64,000 bases of DNA from Maridesulfovibrio salexigens DSM 2638 (GCF_000023445.1 NC_012881.1:315501-379500); one strand, 5' to 3'; shown: positions 9,182 through 18,197, numbered from the stretch's first letter. Notes: a model not told the origin generated them from the letters alone. Numbers and translations: made by a program.

Positions 9182-9907
9182 TTAGTCCTGCATACCGTGG
9201 GCAGCTACAATTTTGCGTGCTTCCTCTGATTTCAGGAAGTCCATGAATGCAGTGCATTCTGCAGTATGCTCGGAGTTGCTCATCTGTTCCACAATAATGG
9301 AGATGGGCGAATAAGTTGTCTCGTCCACAATCACGAATCCACCGATGGAATCCTTGATTTTGCGGGCGTGAGTCAGGTTAATGAAGGCATAGTCCACTTC
9401 ACCCGCCACCACGTATGATGCCGATTGCGGCACAGTGGCAACCATGAGCAGTTTCGGTTCAAGGCTGGCGAAGATTTTTTTATTTTTCAGATATTGCTGT
9501 GCTGCTTTGCCGTAAATGGCCCGCTTGGTATCAGGCAGAGCGATGCGTGAAACGTCCTTTGAAAGAAGGTCGTCTGAACCGTTAAAGCTTTTGCCTTTGG
9601 GATAAGCGATAACCAGTCGGCCCCGACCTACTTTTTGGGTTGCGCAACAGTCGAGATCTGCTTTCTCCAGAAAAGATTTGTCACCGAGGACCAGATCTAC
9701 AGAACCGCTGTTGCGGGCCTGTGCTGTGACCCGGGCCATGTTTCCGTATACCCGCTCGACCTCGTTTCCTGATTGAGCAGTATAGGTTGCAGTCAGTTTG
9801 TCCACCAGTGAACGGTATCCCGCTCCTGAAGCAATGACAATTTTTGCTTGGGCGGCAGCGGGTACAGCTAGCAGAATCAGAAGCAGCAGGGTAGATATCT
9901 TTTTCAT
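9182..9907 (-). CDS. Periplasmic molybdate/tungstate-type binding protein, second copy
   Basis: A 241-residue ModA-family binding protein with a signal peptide (residues 1-21, cleaved after AQA). Mature features include VIASGAGYRSLVDKL and VDYAFINLTHARKI, the latter in the place of the ModA hinge. It differs clearly from the ModA at 11273-12019, and the residues that would define oxyanion preference cannot be read by eye. Its ATG overlaps the ATPase stop by one base. Two binding proteins in one operon suggest different affinity or preference, for example tungstate against molybdate. Confidence 0.8.
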   Translation of the reverse strand: MKKISTLLLLILLAVPAAAQAKIVIASGAGYRSLVDKLTATYTAQSGNEVERVYGNMARVTAQARNSGSVDLVLGDKSFLEKADLDCCATQKVGRGRLVIAYPKGKSFNGSDDLLSKDVSRIALPDTKRAIYGKAAQQYLKNKKIFASLEPKLLMVATVPQSASYVVAGEVDYAFINLTHARKIKDSIGGFVIVDETTYSPISIIVEQMSNSEHTAECTAFMDFLKSEEARKIVAAHGMQD

Positions 9908-10611
9908 TACAGATTTCCTACAAGTTCAAGGTGTGGATGTGGTTTAGGCTCAGGGCAGAATCTGTTGCGCTGGCGTTCCAGCCACTGCGGTGATTCCTGT
10001 CCGTTTTCGAGCACGAAGATGGAGTCGGCTAAATAGTAGGCTTCTTCCAGATCATGGGTTACGTGGATGATGGGGATGTTCAACTCACTTTTCAGTTCGC
10101 GTAATTCCTTACGCAGTCCTTCGCGGGTGGCGATATCCAGTGCGGAGAACGGTTCATCAAGCAACAGCAGTACAGGTTCGCGGGCCAGAGCCTGACAAAA
10201 AGCGGCTCTCTGGCGTTCTCCGCCGGAGATATTGGAAGGTTTGCTTTCAGCGATGTGGGCGATTCCGAATTTATCCAGCAGTCCGGGAACGCACCCCTTG
10301 TCCTTTGCGGCAAAGGCTACGTTCTTGCGCACATTAAGATGCGGGAACAGAGTGTATTCCTGAAAAACAAGACCCAGTCCCCGCTGCTGGGGTTTGGCAA
10401 AGTTTTGTGTGGCAGTGTCCACCCATATCTTAGCGTTAAGCGAGATGCTTCCGCTGTCCGGTCTTTCCAATCCGGCAATGATGCGTACCAAGGTGCTTTT
10501 TCCGGCACCGGAAGGACCTACGATAGCGGTCAGGGTGCCGGGTTTACAGTTCAGGGCAACATCCAAAGCAAAATTGGGCAGCTGTTTTCGGATATTAATT
10601 TTCAGGGTCAT
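9907..10611 (-). CDS. modC: Molybdate ABC transporter ATPase, short form lacking the TOBE domain
   Basis: ABC ATPase that energises oxyanion import. Walker A GPSGAGKST is at residues 32-40, the signature is ISGGERQRA, Walker B is LLLLDEPFSALD, and the switch histidine is in IIHVTHD. At 234 residues it is about 120 shorter than classical ModC and ends soon after the nucleotide-binding domain. The regulatory molbindin/TOBE domain that mediates trans-inhibition in some homologues is therefore missing. It is encoded between two binding protein/permease pairs and overlaps both neighbours by 1-4 bases. Confidence 0.9.
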   Translation of the reverse strand: MTLKINIRKQLPNFALDVALNCKPGTLTAIVGPSGAGKSTLVRIIAGLERPDSGSISLNAKIWVDTATQNFAKPQQRGLGLVFQEYTLFPHLNVRKNVAFAAKDKGCVPGLLDKFGIAHIAESKPSNISGGERQRAAFCQALAREPVLLLLDEPFSALDIATREGLRKELRELKSELNIPIIHVTHDLEEAYYLADSIFVLENGQESPQWLERQRNRFCPEPKPHPHLELVGNL

Positions 10612-11273
10612 GATCTGCTCCGGCTGACTTTATTGAGTCGATTTATGGCTAACAGGGCCAGAAAACTGACCGGGATGATTGCCAGCGACATGTACATGGC
10701 ATCGTCATAACGCATGGCTTCAACTGCTTCGTAAATGGCGATGGAAGCGACTTTAGTTGAGCCGGGAATGGACCCGCCGACCATGAGGATAACTCCGAAT
10801 TCACCAAGGCTGTGGGCAAACACCAGCATGGCAGAAGCCGCCAGTCCGGGCAGGCTGTTGGGCAGCACTACCCGGAAAAAGGTTGCTGTTGAGGAAAGCC
10901 CCAGTACCGCAGCGTTCTCCAGCAGCCGTATATCCAGTTTTTCAAAAGCCGCACGCATGGGTTGCACCGCAAAAGGAAGGTTATACACCAGTGAGGCCAG
11001 CAATATGCCGGAAAAGCTGAAGACCATGCGCTCTCCGGTAAGGTCCTTCCAGAATCCTCCCAGCGGTCCCTGCGGTCCCATGACTATGAGCAGTCCGAAG
11101 CCGAGGACCGTGGGAGGAAGCACCATGGGGAGAGAAACAACAGCATCAATCAAGCTTTTGCCTTTGAAATCAACGAAAGCAAGGATGTAAGCAATAGGCG
11201 CGGCAACAATCGGGATGAACATGGTCGTAGCCACAGCCAGCTTGGCAGAGATATAAAGCGGGTAGAAATCCAT
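10608..11273 (-). CDS. modB: Molybdate ABC transporter permease
   Basis: A 221-residue inner-membrane permease with five or six predicted helices. It resembles ModB: the EAA loop is LLENAAVLGLSSTATFFRVVLPN and the conserved segment is AHSLGEFGVILMVGG near residue 150. It overlaps the ATPase start by four bases and the upstream binding protein by one base, giving tight translational coupling across modA-modB-modC. Confidence 0.92.
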   Translation of the reverse strand: MDFYPLYISAKLAVATTMFIPIVAAPIAYILAFVDFKGKSLIDAVVSLPMVLPPTVLGFGLLIVMGPQGPLGGFWKDLTGERMVFSFSGILLASLVYNLPFAVQPMRAAFEKLDIRLLENAAVLGLSSTATFFRVVLPNSLPGLAASAMLVFAHSLGEFGVILMVGGSIPGSTKVASIAIYEAVEAMRYDDAMYMSLAIIPVSFLALLAINRLNKVSRSRS

Positions 11274-12019
11274 TAGTCATACCCGTATTTTTTTTTGATG
11301 GCGGTAGCTTCGGGGCCGGACAGGAATTCAACAAATTTTATGGCTGCAATTTTGTGCTCAGATGATTTGAGAATACAGGCGGCCTGAATTACCGGAGGCG
11401 CTTCTTTTACTACTGCAAAGCGGCCTTTTTTGCCTGTGGGGGTGAACATGGATGAGTACGCGCAGAATCCGGCATCTGCAGCCCCTGTGGAAGCAAACTG
11501 AAAAGCTTGTGCAATGGACTGGGCATAAACGAGTTCCGGTTTGACCTGCTCCCAGAGCTTTGCGTGCTGCAAAGCGATCATTGCGGCGGTTCCGTAGGGG
11601 GCGGTTTCTGTGTTGGCGATGGCAATTTTATTGAGCTTGCCGGCCTTTATTGTTTCCTGCCAGCTATTTCCTATATTTTTCTTGTCCTTAGACCAGAGAA
11701 CCACTTTGCCCTTGGCATAGACGAATGGTGTTTCAGTCAATCCATCGTTAAAAAGTTTCTGGGGACGGCGTTCATCCGCAGCTAGAAAGAGATCAAAGGG
11801 AGCACCGTTCACTATCTGAGCGTATAGTTTTCCCGTGGAGGTGTATGTGGCTTGAACTTCAAGGCCACTGGCTTTTTTGAAAGCGGGGATGATTTCTTTC
11901 ATGGCGGGCATGAAGTTGGCTGCCTGCGCGATCATAAGGTCGGCGGCGCTGGCTGTAAGGGGCAAAGCAAGCAATAGGATCAAAAGCGGGGTGAGGATGA
12001 GGGCACTGATTCGTTTCAT
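11273..12019 (-). CDS. modA: Periplasmic molybdate-binding protein
   Basis: A 248-residue ModA-family protein with a signal peptide (residues 1-25, cleavage after ASA). Typical features are AANFMPAMKEIIPAFKKASG, then TYTSTGKLYAQIVNGAPFDLFLAADERRPQKL, which contains the serine used for oxyanion binding in the family, and NTETAPYGTAA. It is the first gene of the mod operon and divergent from the regulator at 12057. Molybdate or tungstate are the expected ligands; which is preferred cannot be decided from sequence alone. Confidence 0.93.
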   Translation of the reverse strand: MKRISALILTPLLILLLALPLTASAADLMIAQAANFMPAMKEIIPAFKKASGLEVQATYTSTGKLYAQIVNGAPFDLFLAADERRPQKLFNDGLTETPFVYAKGKVVLWSKDKKNIGNSWQETIKAGKLNKIAIANTETAPYGTAAMIALQHAKLWEQVKPELVYAQSIAQAFQFASTGAADAGFCAYSSMFTPTGKKGRFAVVKEAPPVIQAACILKSSEHKIAAIKFVEFLSGPEATAIKKKYGYD

Positions 12020-12056
12020 TATCTATTCTCCATTTTGAAATTGAGGTCTTCCTGAA

Positions 12057-13235
12057 TTGGCTTTATCAGTGTCTTATGCTTATGCAGGGAGCGGTAAAAA
12101 ATTCAAACCGGTCACGCATTCTAATAAAAACGTGACTGCTCGAAGGGTTATTCAAGTGCAGAACAAAGGGACTGGAAATAAAAAATCTCAGGCTGGAGAA
12201 AGCAGGCTTGCTCCGTCGAAAGTATTTGATGTGCCTGAAAATATTCTTCATCTTGATGGTCGGGAACTATCTGCCCTCGAAGGAGAATTCCGCAGCTGGA
12301 AGGATAGGGTTGTACGTGCAGATTACGTCCGGTCCCGCACAAGGGTCTATTGCCTGTTTCTGATTCTGAGGCATACCGGAGCCAAGCTTGGTGAGATTCT
12401 CGGACTTGATGAGCGCAGCAAGATTGATCTTTCCAAGGCTGTAATTATGCTCGGCAAGGATGGACATGAGAGGGAAGTGCCTTTGCCGCAATCAGTCTGT
12501 CGTGAACTCAAGGGATTGATTGACGGTCCTATGGGAAGCGGGCTTGAGGGGGAACTTTTCCATCTTGACCCCGGCTATGTGCGGAGAATTTTTTATGAGC
12601 GGGCCGATGCCTGCGGACTGGAACGCAAAAAAGGCGCGCCTTCGGTGCTGCGCCGCTCACGGGCTGTGGAATTATTGCGTAACGGCGTTCCGTTGGGAGT
12701 GGTTCGTAAGGTTCTTGGGCAGTCTTCCGCAGATCTTGCAGCAGTCTATCAGGAATGGTCCTCCGGTGATGTGAAGAACATTGTCCGAAGAATGGCTCTT
12801 GAGGAGACCGCGCTTAAGTCCAGTGCCCGTAATACTTTTATTGGTCAGGTAAGTTCAGTGCGCCGTGACGGTGTGTTGGCAGATGTAGAATTTGAGACCG
12901 CCGAAGGATTTACTATCAGCTCGGTTATCACCCTAGAAAGTTTATACAAACTTGATCTTGAAGCTGGGGTTTCAGTTTCCGCTACAGTCAAAGCTCCACT
13001 GGTGGCGGTCCGTCCGCTAAGGGGAAAGGGCACAAGCTCCCGCAATTGCGTTCCTGCGAAAGTAACATCAATCAAACAGACAGAAATTCTGGCAGAAGTT
13101 TCCGGTGAATCCAAAGGCGGAGTCCAGATGTGTGCACTGGTGACCTCATGGTCAATTGAAGAAGAAGGTTTGGCTGAGGGTGCTGAGGTAGAGTTTTGCT
13201 TTAAGGCTTTATCTGTAGTTTTGCATGCAGTGTAA
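12057..13235 (+). CDS. tunR: TunR-like tungstate/molybdate regulator: dead tyrosine-recombinase fold plus molbindin domain
   Basis: A 392-residue protein. Residues 75-240 have the tyrosine-recombinase fold, but the catalytic set is broken: the first arginine becomes lysine (GAKLGEILGL), the HxxR box becomes SVLRRSRA, and LGH becomes LGQ; only a tyrosine in AAVYQEWS remains. Residues 260-392 contain two molbindin-type halves (NTFIGQVSSV, NCVPAKVTSI) that bind molybdate or tungstate. This architecture matches TunR, a tungstate-responsive regulator reported in sulfate reducers. It is divergent from modA. The start is uncertain: TTG at 12057 has a GAGG site, but GTG at 12156 after AAGGG would leave more room for the shared promoter. 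Confidence 0.8.
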   Translation: MALSVSYAYAGSGKKFKPVTHSNKNVTARRVIQVQNKGTGNKKSQAGESRLAPSKVFDVPENILHLDGRELSALEGEFRSWKDRVVRADYVRSRTRVYCLFLILRHTGAKLGEILGLDERSKIDLSKAVIMLGKDGHEREVPLPQSVCRELKGLIDGPMGSGLEGELFHLDPGYVRRIFYERADACGLERKKGAPSVLRRSRAVELLRNGVPLGVVRKVLGQSSADLAAVYQEWSSGDVKNIVRRMALEETALKSSARNTFIGQVSSVRRDGVLADVEFETAEGFTISSVITLESLYKLDLEAGVSVSATVKAPLVAVRPLRGKGTSSRNCVPAKVTSIKQTEILAEVSGESKGGVQMCALVTSWSIEEEGLAEGAEVEFCFKALSVVLHAV

Positions 13236-13237
13236 AG

Positions 13238-13276
13238 TTGGGCAAGGCTTGGTGCCTTGCCCAAAGTAATTTTTTT
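13238..13276. terminator. Bidirectional terminator
   Basis: TTGGGCAAGGC (13238-13248) pairs with GCCTTGCCCAA (13254-13264) and is followed by a T-run at 13270-13276. It lies between the convergent regulator gene and the secreted-protein gene. Confidence 0.85.
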
Positions 13277-13778
13277 AGAATGGCTGTCCGTTGTTAATAT
13301 CGGAAAGGGCAATTCCAAAACCTTGGTTGTTTGACGTTTGAAGAGTCATACCAGCAACAAGTGCTTTTCTAAGTCTTGAGTCGTTTGACTTCCATTCAAT
13401 TACTGCGTGTCCAATAGTCCACACTGATGTTCCTTCTGGTTTGAGGGAATACATTCTTGTAGAATGGGCAGGGAGGGTGAAATCTCCTGTTCCACTTGAA
13501 ATCAATCCCCAGGTAGTACCTCCAGAATATATTTTGCTATACTGAGTAAGATCATTTCCTGCATGGTCGTAGACAGTTATTCTACACTGGACTTCTTCTC
13601 CGGTTATATTTGTAACGGTGAAATATGGAATGTAGTAATAATTTGCATTAGGATAACAGGTCCAAATGTTCGGAACTATAGTGCTTCCTTGTGCGTTGAA
13701 GTCGTTTTGAGCAATTGCACTTTCGCAAACTATAAAAAGTAATGCCATCACCATAAATGCTTTTGTCATTATTTTCAT
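13275..13778 (-). CDS. Secreted protein of unknown function
   Basis: A 167-residue exported protein. The signal peptide is residues 1-23 (cleavage after AIA). The mature part is rich in aromatic and beta-forming residues, with a pattern resembling an immunoglobulin-like beta sandwich (YYIPYFTVTNITGEEVQCRITVYD would span two strands). Two cysteines could form a disulfide in the periplasm. I do not recognise a family. It is monocistronic and convergent with the TunR-like gene. Its role is unknown. Confidence 0.7.
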   Translation of the reverse strand: MKIMTKAFMVMALLFIVCESAIAQNDFNAQGSTIVPNIWTCYPNANYYYIPYFTVTNITGEEVQCRITVYDHAGNDLTQYSKIYSGGTTWGLISSGTGDFTLPAHSTRMYSLKPEGTSVWTIGHAVIEWKSNDSRLRKALVAGMTLQTSNNQGFGIALSDINNGQPF

Positions 13779-13966
13779 TAGTTAAATCCTTGGTTATAAT
13801 TGATGTATGATATCAGCTGTTATTTGATGTTTATTTCCTTGTCAATTTCACGATAATGCATGCATTTTTATGCAGTCTGATTTTTATTTACCTGCAGCTT
13901 ATGTTATAATGTCATATTGAGTTACTTTTGGCATATAATGCCCGATTGTAGTGATGGTTATGCATT

Positions 13967-15136
13967 ATGTCATGTGAGCAGCAGGTGGTGCGCGTGCGTT
14001 ATTTTTTCTTAATTTTTGTTTCGCTTTGCATTTTTATATTTACCCTCCCGACAGCATCTTTTTGTAAGGATAGCAATGAGTTGACTGATAGGATGGAGGT
14101 TGTCTTTCTTAATCCCGGTAAATCTGATCCAAGTGATCCCACTGGTGGATTCTGGCTTGAGGTTAGTTCTTTCATGCAGGCCGCCGCAGATGATTTGGGT
14201 ATAGATCTGGAAGTCATATATTCTGAGCGTAACCATGTGCTAATGGTTAAAGAGGCTGAAGAAGTACTTAGCCGTAAGCACCTTCCTGATTATCTTATAG
14301 TAGTTAACGAGAAGCTTGCTGCCGGGAAGATAATTGCCCATGCGGATGCAAAAGGAGTTAAGGTTTTCAATCTCTTATTGGATTTTTATGGCGATCAGGC
14401 CAAGACGCTGGGAGAACCTAGAGGGAAATACAAGAACTGGATTGGCGGTCTGGTCCCCGATAACCGTTGGGCCGGATATAATCTGGCAAAGAAGTTGATA
14501 GAAAAGGCCGCAGAGCAGGGTATTGCTGAAAAAGATGTGAAGCTTTTACCTATTGCCGGAGACTATGTTACTCAGGCAACTCTGCTCAGGAATGCCGGGT
14601 TGGGGTATGCCCGTGCCGATTTTTTCGAAGCAAAAATTCTTCCTGAAATTCATTGCTTGTGGCGCAAAGACAAGGCCTTTGATTTGGTAAGCAAATTTTT
14701 AGTACGTGACCCCAAAGTCAATGTTATCTGGGCGGCTAATGATCCTATGGCTCTGGGTGCCATTGAGGGCATAAAAGAGAATGGCCTAATTCCGGGCAAG
14801 GATGTCTTGGTCGGTGGAATAAATTGGGACAAACCTGCACTGGAGGCAGTAAGAGAAGGCTCTTTGGCTTTTTCGGTGGGTGGTCATTTTATGACAGGAG
14901 GCTGGGGGCTGGTCATGCTTTATGATTATCACCACGGCTATGATTTTATTGGAAAAGCAGGTCCATCGATCAGGAAGAGGATTTTTTGCGTTGTTGATGA
15001 ACATAATGTGGAGCGTTTTTTAAAAAGATTTGGCTCCCGCGACTGGTCTAATATTGATTTCAGGAAATTTTCAAAAGTCTACAATAAGACAAACGCCGAT
15101 TACGATTTTTCGGTGAAGGCTTTATTGAAGAATTAG
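13967..15136 (+). CDS. Periplasmic sugar-binding-type protein (type 1 periplasmic binding fold)
   Basis: A 389-residue protein with an N-terminal signal segment (about residues 11-34) and the Peripla_BP_4 fold seen in LuxP/TorT-like and ribose-binding proteins. Examples are MEVVFLNPGKSDPSDPTGGFW at the first strand, VKVFNLLLDFYGD, VNVIWAANDPMALGAIEG and VLVGGINWD. The ATG at 13967 is used here, but a GTG about eleven codons downstream, just before the hydrophobic stretch, is also possible. No transporter genes adjoin it, so it may serve a sensor or a transporter encoded elsewhere. The ligand is unknown. Confidence 0.75.
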   Translation: MSCEQQVVRVRYFFLIFVSLCIFIFTLPTASFCKDSNELTDRMEVVFLNPGKSDPSDPTGGFWLEVSSFMQAAADDLGIDLEVIYSERNHVLMVKEAEEVLSRKHLPDYLIVVNEKLAAGKIIAHADAKGVKVFNLLLDFYGDQAKTLGEPRGKYKNWIGGLVPDNRWAGYNLAKKLIEKAAEQGIAEKDVKLLPIAGDYVTQATLLRNAGLGYARADFFEAKILPEIHCLWRKDKAFDLVSKFLVRDPKVNVIWAANDPMALGAIEGIKENGLIPGKDVLVGGINWDKPALEAVREGSLAFSVGGHFMTGGWGLVMLYDYHHGYDFIGKAGPSIRKRIFCVVDEHNVERFLKRFGSRDWSNIDFRKFSKVYNKTNADYDFSVKALLKN

Positions 15137-15228
15137 GGCTGTGATTATTTATTTCGGATGTTTGTTGTCGGAATTTCCCGGTTGTGCTATCGGTTAATCA
15201 ACTAGAATTAAATCAATGGAGTTAAACC

Positions 15229-15744
15229 ATGAATGAAAGAACAGGAATAATCACTTTTCAGGGCAATCCCCTGACTCTTCTTGGAACTGAAATTAAAGTG
15301 GGCGACAAAGCTCCCGGATTCAACGTTACTGACAATGGACTTGCTCCCAAAGCTCTGTCTGATTTTGCAGGAAAAGTTTTGATCATCAGTGCAGTACCTT
15401 CTCTTGATACTCCGGTCTGCGATATGGAGACCCGTAGGTTCAACAACGAGGCTGCATCTCTTGGCGAAGACATCAAGATCCTGACTCTGTCCATGGACCT
15501 GCCATTTGCTCAGGCCCGTTGGTGCGGTGCTGCCGGAGTCGAAGCAGTGCAGACCCTCTCCGATTATAAAGAGTCTTCTTTTGGAGAAGCTTACGGCGTG
15601 TTGATCAAAGAACTGCGCCTTCTCAGCCGTGCAGTTTTCGTAGTCGATAAGTCCGGTGAAGTTCAGTACGTACAGTATGTAAATGAAATTACCGAGGAAC
15701 CGGACTATGATGCCGCCCTCGCTGCCGCTAAGAAACTGGTTTAG
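15229..15744 (+). CDS. tpx: Thiol peroxidase (atypical 2-Cys peroxiredoxin)
   Basis: Tpx reduces hydrogen peroxide and alkyl hydroperoxides with electrons from thioredoxin. The 171-residue protein has the peroxidatic cysteine at residue 64 in SLDTPVCDMETRRF and the resolving cysteine at residue 99 in ARWCGAAG, the spacing typical of Tpx. It is monocistronic, with a strong terminator downstream. In an anaerobe it is part of oxygen-stress defence. Confidence 0.95.
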   Translation: MNERTGIITFQGNPLTLLGTEIKVGDKAPGFNVTDNGLAPKALSDFAGKVLIISAVPSLDTPVCDMETRRFNNEAASLGEDIKILTLSMDLPFAQARWCGAAGVEAVQTLSDYKESSFGEAYGVLIKELRLLSRAVFVVDKSGEVQYVQYVNEITEEPDYDAALAAAKKLV

Positions 15745-15766
15745 TATTATATTGATTTGTAGAAAT

Positions 15767-15802
15767 TAAAGGCCCCTGTCTTGTGTGACAGGGGCCTTTC
15801 TT
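15767..15802. terminator. Bidirectional terminator after tpx
   Basis: AAAGGCCCCTGTC (15768-15780) pairs with GACAGGGGCCTTT (15787-15799), flanked by A-rich and T-rich sequence. It can end both tpx and the convergent lipoprotein operon. Confidence 0.9.
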
Positions 15803-15806
15803 ATGG

Positions 15807-17111
15807 TCAATTTTGTGCCATTTGATTGCATTCAATTATAAAAGCTTCCAATGCCCCATTAATTTTACTGGCGATGCTGGGAATATTCGCTTTAGTAGCA
15901 GTTGCTAATTCTTTATTGAGTTCTTCTAATCTGCGGATAAATTTCCGTTTTGCAGCTTCGTATTTAGTTTGCAATGAGGATAGCTTAACTTTGGCTGTTC
16001 CAAGACTTGCACTTTGTTGGACCTGTTGTTGTGCATCGTCCGATTTATTTGAGGGAGGCACACTTGGAATTGATGGCAGTTTTGTTCCGGTAGCCATTTG
16101 AGCTATTTGCAGGGCAGTACTGCTGACCGCTCGGCCAATCATCAGTTGACTTTCAATGGTGCTGGAGGGATCTCCATGAACTTTCTGTATTCGCGGGTTC
16201 ATAGGAGTATCTTGAACCATGACAATATTTACTTCGCCGTCTGCGCTTGCGAAGGTTCTGCCTCCCATAACATTCCATTTAGACAAGTTTTCTTTTTTGG
16301 TAACAATTTTCCATATAGGATCAGCTGGGTCCTGAAGTCTATATATCTGGCTGGTTTGCAAGCTAAGTGATTTGGCGATTTCGTTAAGGTTCTGATTGTC
16401 GGTTTTGTCTATCTTTACCTGAATTGGTTTTTCTTCAATCTGTGCTTTAGTATCTCTTTGGACGTTTGAAAGTTTATTGATCTCTTGTTTTAGTTTATTG
16501 TATGCGTTTTTGTTATTCTTTTGTGCTCGTTCTAAAGCGACCTTAGTAATAAGGTTTGCATTGCTGGCAATTTCATTTTCGAATTTAGTCTCTAGTGGGC
16601 CGGCGAGTTTCTCGGTTTGAACTTCTACACGTTCAGACATCTTGAGTATCTTACCCGCTGATTTTGCTAAAGAGGCTTCGTTGGGATCAGGTTTATTGAG
16701 CCGTTCACGATACATAGCAATAAGTTTTTTGATAGCATCTATATTGGAAATTATTAATTCTTTTTGGCTCTCAACTTTTGTAATGAAGTCTTCTTTCTGA
16801 GTATGCATGCTGCCTTGTTTCCATTTATCCGTGCATTTTTGAGCAGATTGTATGTTATTGGCTAGGCAACCCAGATATAATATTTCCATTGTTTTTTCAG
16901 CCAGAAGAGTTCTGTCTTTGGCAATTTTCTCTGCTTTTATTCTTTTGTTGTCCAAAGTGATTAATAAGTAATCTAGCTCCGTTTCGTTCATATAGGATGT
17001 CTGCAGTTCTCCAGTATAAATAGCCAGTTCTGTAGAAAGTGTGGCCTTACTGCATCCAAGAGCCATAAATACCAATATAAGGAGTATCAATGATGAAGTT
17101 TTTTTAATCAT
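15807..17111 (-). CDS. Predicted lipoprotein with long coiled coil, unknown function
   Basis: A 434-residue protein with a lipoprotein signal (MALGC lipobox, cysteine near residue 20). Most of the mature chain is predicted helical, with heptad-like runs at about residues 120-250 and 355-415 separated by a more globular segment. No enzyme motif is seen. It follows another lipoprotein gene by 11 bases, so the two are probably co-transcribed and may form a cell-envelope complex. I do not recognise the family. Confidence 0.7.
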   Translation of the reverse strand: MIKKTSSLILLILVFMALGCSKATLSTELAIYTGELQTSYMNETELDYLLITLDNKRIKAEKIAKDRTLLAEKTMEILYLGCLANNIQSAQKCTDKWKQGSMHTQKEDFITKVESQKELIISNIDAIKKLIAMYRERLNKPDPNEASLAKSAGKILKMSERVEVQTEKLAGPLETKFENEIASNANLITKVALERAQKNNKNAYNKLKQEINKLSNVQRDTKAQIEEKPIQVKIDKTDNQNLNEIAKSLSLQTSQIYRLQDPADPIWKIVTKKENLSKWNVMGGRTFASADGEVNIVMVQDTPMNPRIQKVHGDPSSTIESQLMIGRAVSSTALQIAQMATGTKLPSIPSVPPSNKSDDAQQQVQQSASLGTAKVKLSSLQTKYEAAKRKFIRRLEELNKELATATKANIPSIASKINGALEAFIIECNQMAQN

Positions 17112-17122
17112 GGAAGTTCTCC

Positions 17123-17920
17123 TTAATTCATGCTTTTCAGCATTTCTATAAGATTTTCAAGCTCAATAACTTTGGACTTTCTGGACGTTTCATCCTTAGT
17201 TTCGATTGCCGATACAGCAGACATTTTTTGGGAAATTAGAGTGCATTTGTTTTTGTAGGCTGCAATATCTTCTATTACGACACTATATTCACCGTTGGCT
17301 TGATTGCCGAACAGTGAGGAAAGTTGGGTGATGCTTAAAGCTGTATCTGTGGACTGGGTGAAGCTGTTAATGGCGTTAATTACTTTTGAGGGGTCCGAGG
17401 AAAGCATGAAGACCATTTTTTCATCAGAGTGGCGTAATCGTACTCCGGCAGTTGGATCGAATTCAATGTATACCATCCCTTCTCTGTTAATCCCTTCTCC
17501 TTGTCTTGCAGGGAATGATGTGACGAGGCGGAGAGTATTTAGAACTCTTTCTCGCTCCTTATCTGTGGAATTGCTGTTTGAAGCAACCTTGAGCCAGTTT
17601 TTGTATGTTTTTTCAACTTCTGAATTGATTGCATCTTCGATTGCTTTACGGGTGGCTAAGTCCTTCACAGCCTGATCTGCATTTACGGCTCCGGTTAAGC
17701 TGTCAACGCTGTTTTTCGGGTACCATCCTGAAGCATATTTCCCTTCCGTGAAGTCTGTATCGGCTTCGATTTTGAGCCTGTAGATATTTGCTTCGCCGTC
17801 AGCGTTGCTCACTGCGTAATATCGCGTTTCTGACACCGTAACTGAGCCACATCCCATTATAAGAGTACAGCACGTCAGTATGAATAGTGATATTGTTTGG
17901 TGTATGCCTGATGACCTCAT
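17123..17920 (-). CDS. Predicted lipoprotein, unknown function
   Basis: A 265-residue protein with a lipobox ending in MGC (cysteine near residue 24). The region after it (TRYYAVSNADGEANIYRLKIE) is a strand-rich domain. The C-terminal third is helical. There is no recognisable family. It is the first gene of a two-gene operon with the coiled-coil lipoprotein downstream, 190 bases from tRNA-Thr on the other strand. Function unknown. Confidence 0.7.
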   Translation of the reverse strand: MRSSGIHQTISLFILTCCTLIMGCGSVTVSETRYYAVSNADGEANIYRLKIEADTDFTEGKYASGWYPKNSVDSLTGAVNADQAVKDLATRKAIEDAINSEVEKTYKNWLKVASNSNSTDKERERVLNTLRLVTSFPARQGEGINREGMVYIEFDPTAGVRLRHSDEKMVFMLSSDPSKVINAINSFTQSTDTALSITQLSSLFGNQANGEYSVVIEDIAAYKNKCTLISQKMSAVSAIETKDETSRKSKVIELENLIEMLKSMN

Positions 17921-18111
17921 AAAACAGTGCTCCTTACATGGTGGTTATTTTTAAAATACCTCATGTAGGTTATGGCATTCACTATTAGAATCGTCAATCT
18001 CTTTGTGTGTCCGGTTGATGTACTTGCATAAAGCCCTCAGTAGTAGTTAATAACCGAGTCTTTTCGGCTTGACCGGAGTTTAATGCCTGATATATGTGGT
18101 AGATATCAAAA

Positions 18112-18187
18112 GCCAACGTAGCTCAGTCGGTAGAGCAGCTGATTCGTAACCAGCAGGCCGTCGGTTCAATTCCGATCGTTGGCTCCA
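18112..18187 (+). tRNA. tRNA-Thr (anticodon CGT)
   Basis: A 76-nt cloverleaf: acceptor GCCAACG pairs with CGTTGGC, the D-arm is GCTC/GAGC, the anticodon loop is TTCGTAA (anticodon CGT, reading ACG threonine codons), the T-loop is TTCAATT, and the CCA end is encoded. The last anticodon-stem pair is an A-C mismatch. The element at 18.1-31.55 kb is integrated in its 3' part and restores an intact gene on this side. Confidence 0.93.
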
Positions 18188-18188
18188 T
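18141..18188 (+). repeat. attL: 48-bp attachment repeat within the tRNA
   Basis: Identical over 48 bases to 31505-31552, starting GATTCGTAACC in the anticodon arm and ending CTCCAT one base beyond the CCA. Flanking bases differ at both ends (CT against AA before it, A against G after it). Confidence 0.95.
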
Positions 18189-18197
18189 AACAAAATC

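Noticed and set aside
12057-13235. Functional integrase of a second mobile element
   Set aside because: Catalytic residues are missing, there is a molbindin domain, and no attachment repeat or tRNA is nearby.
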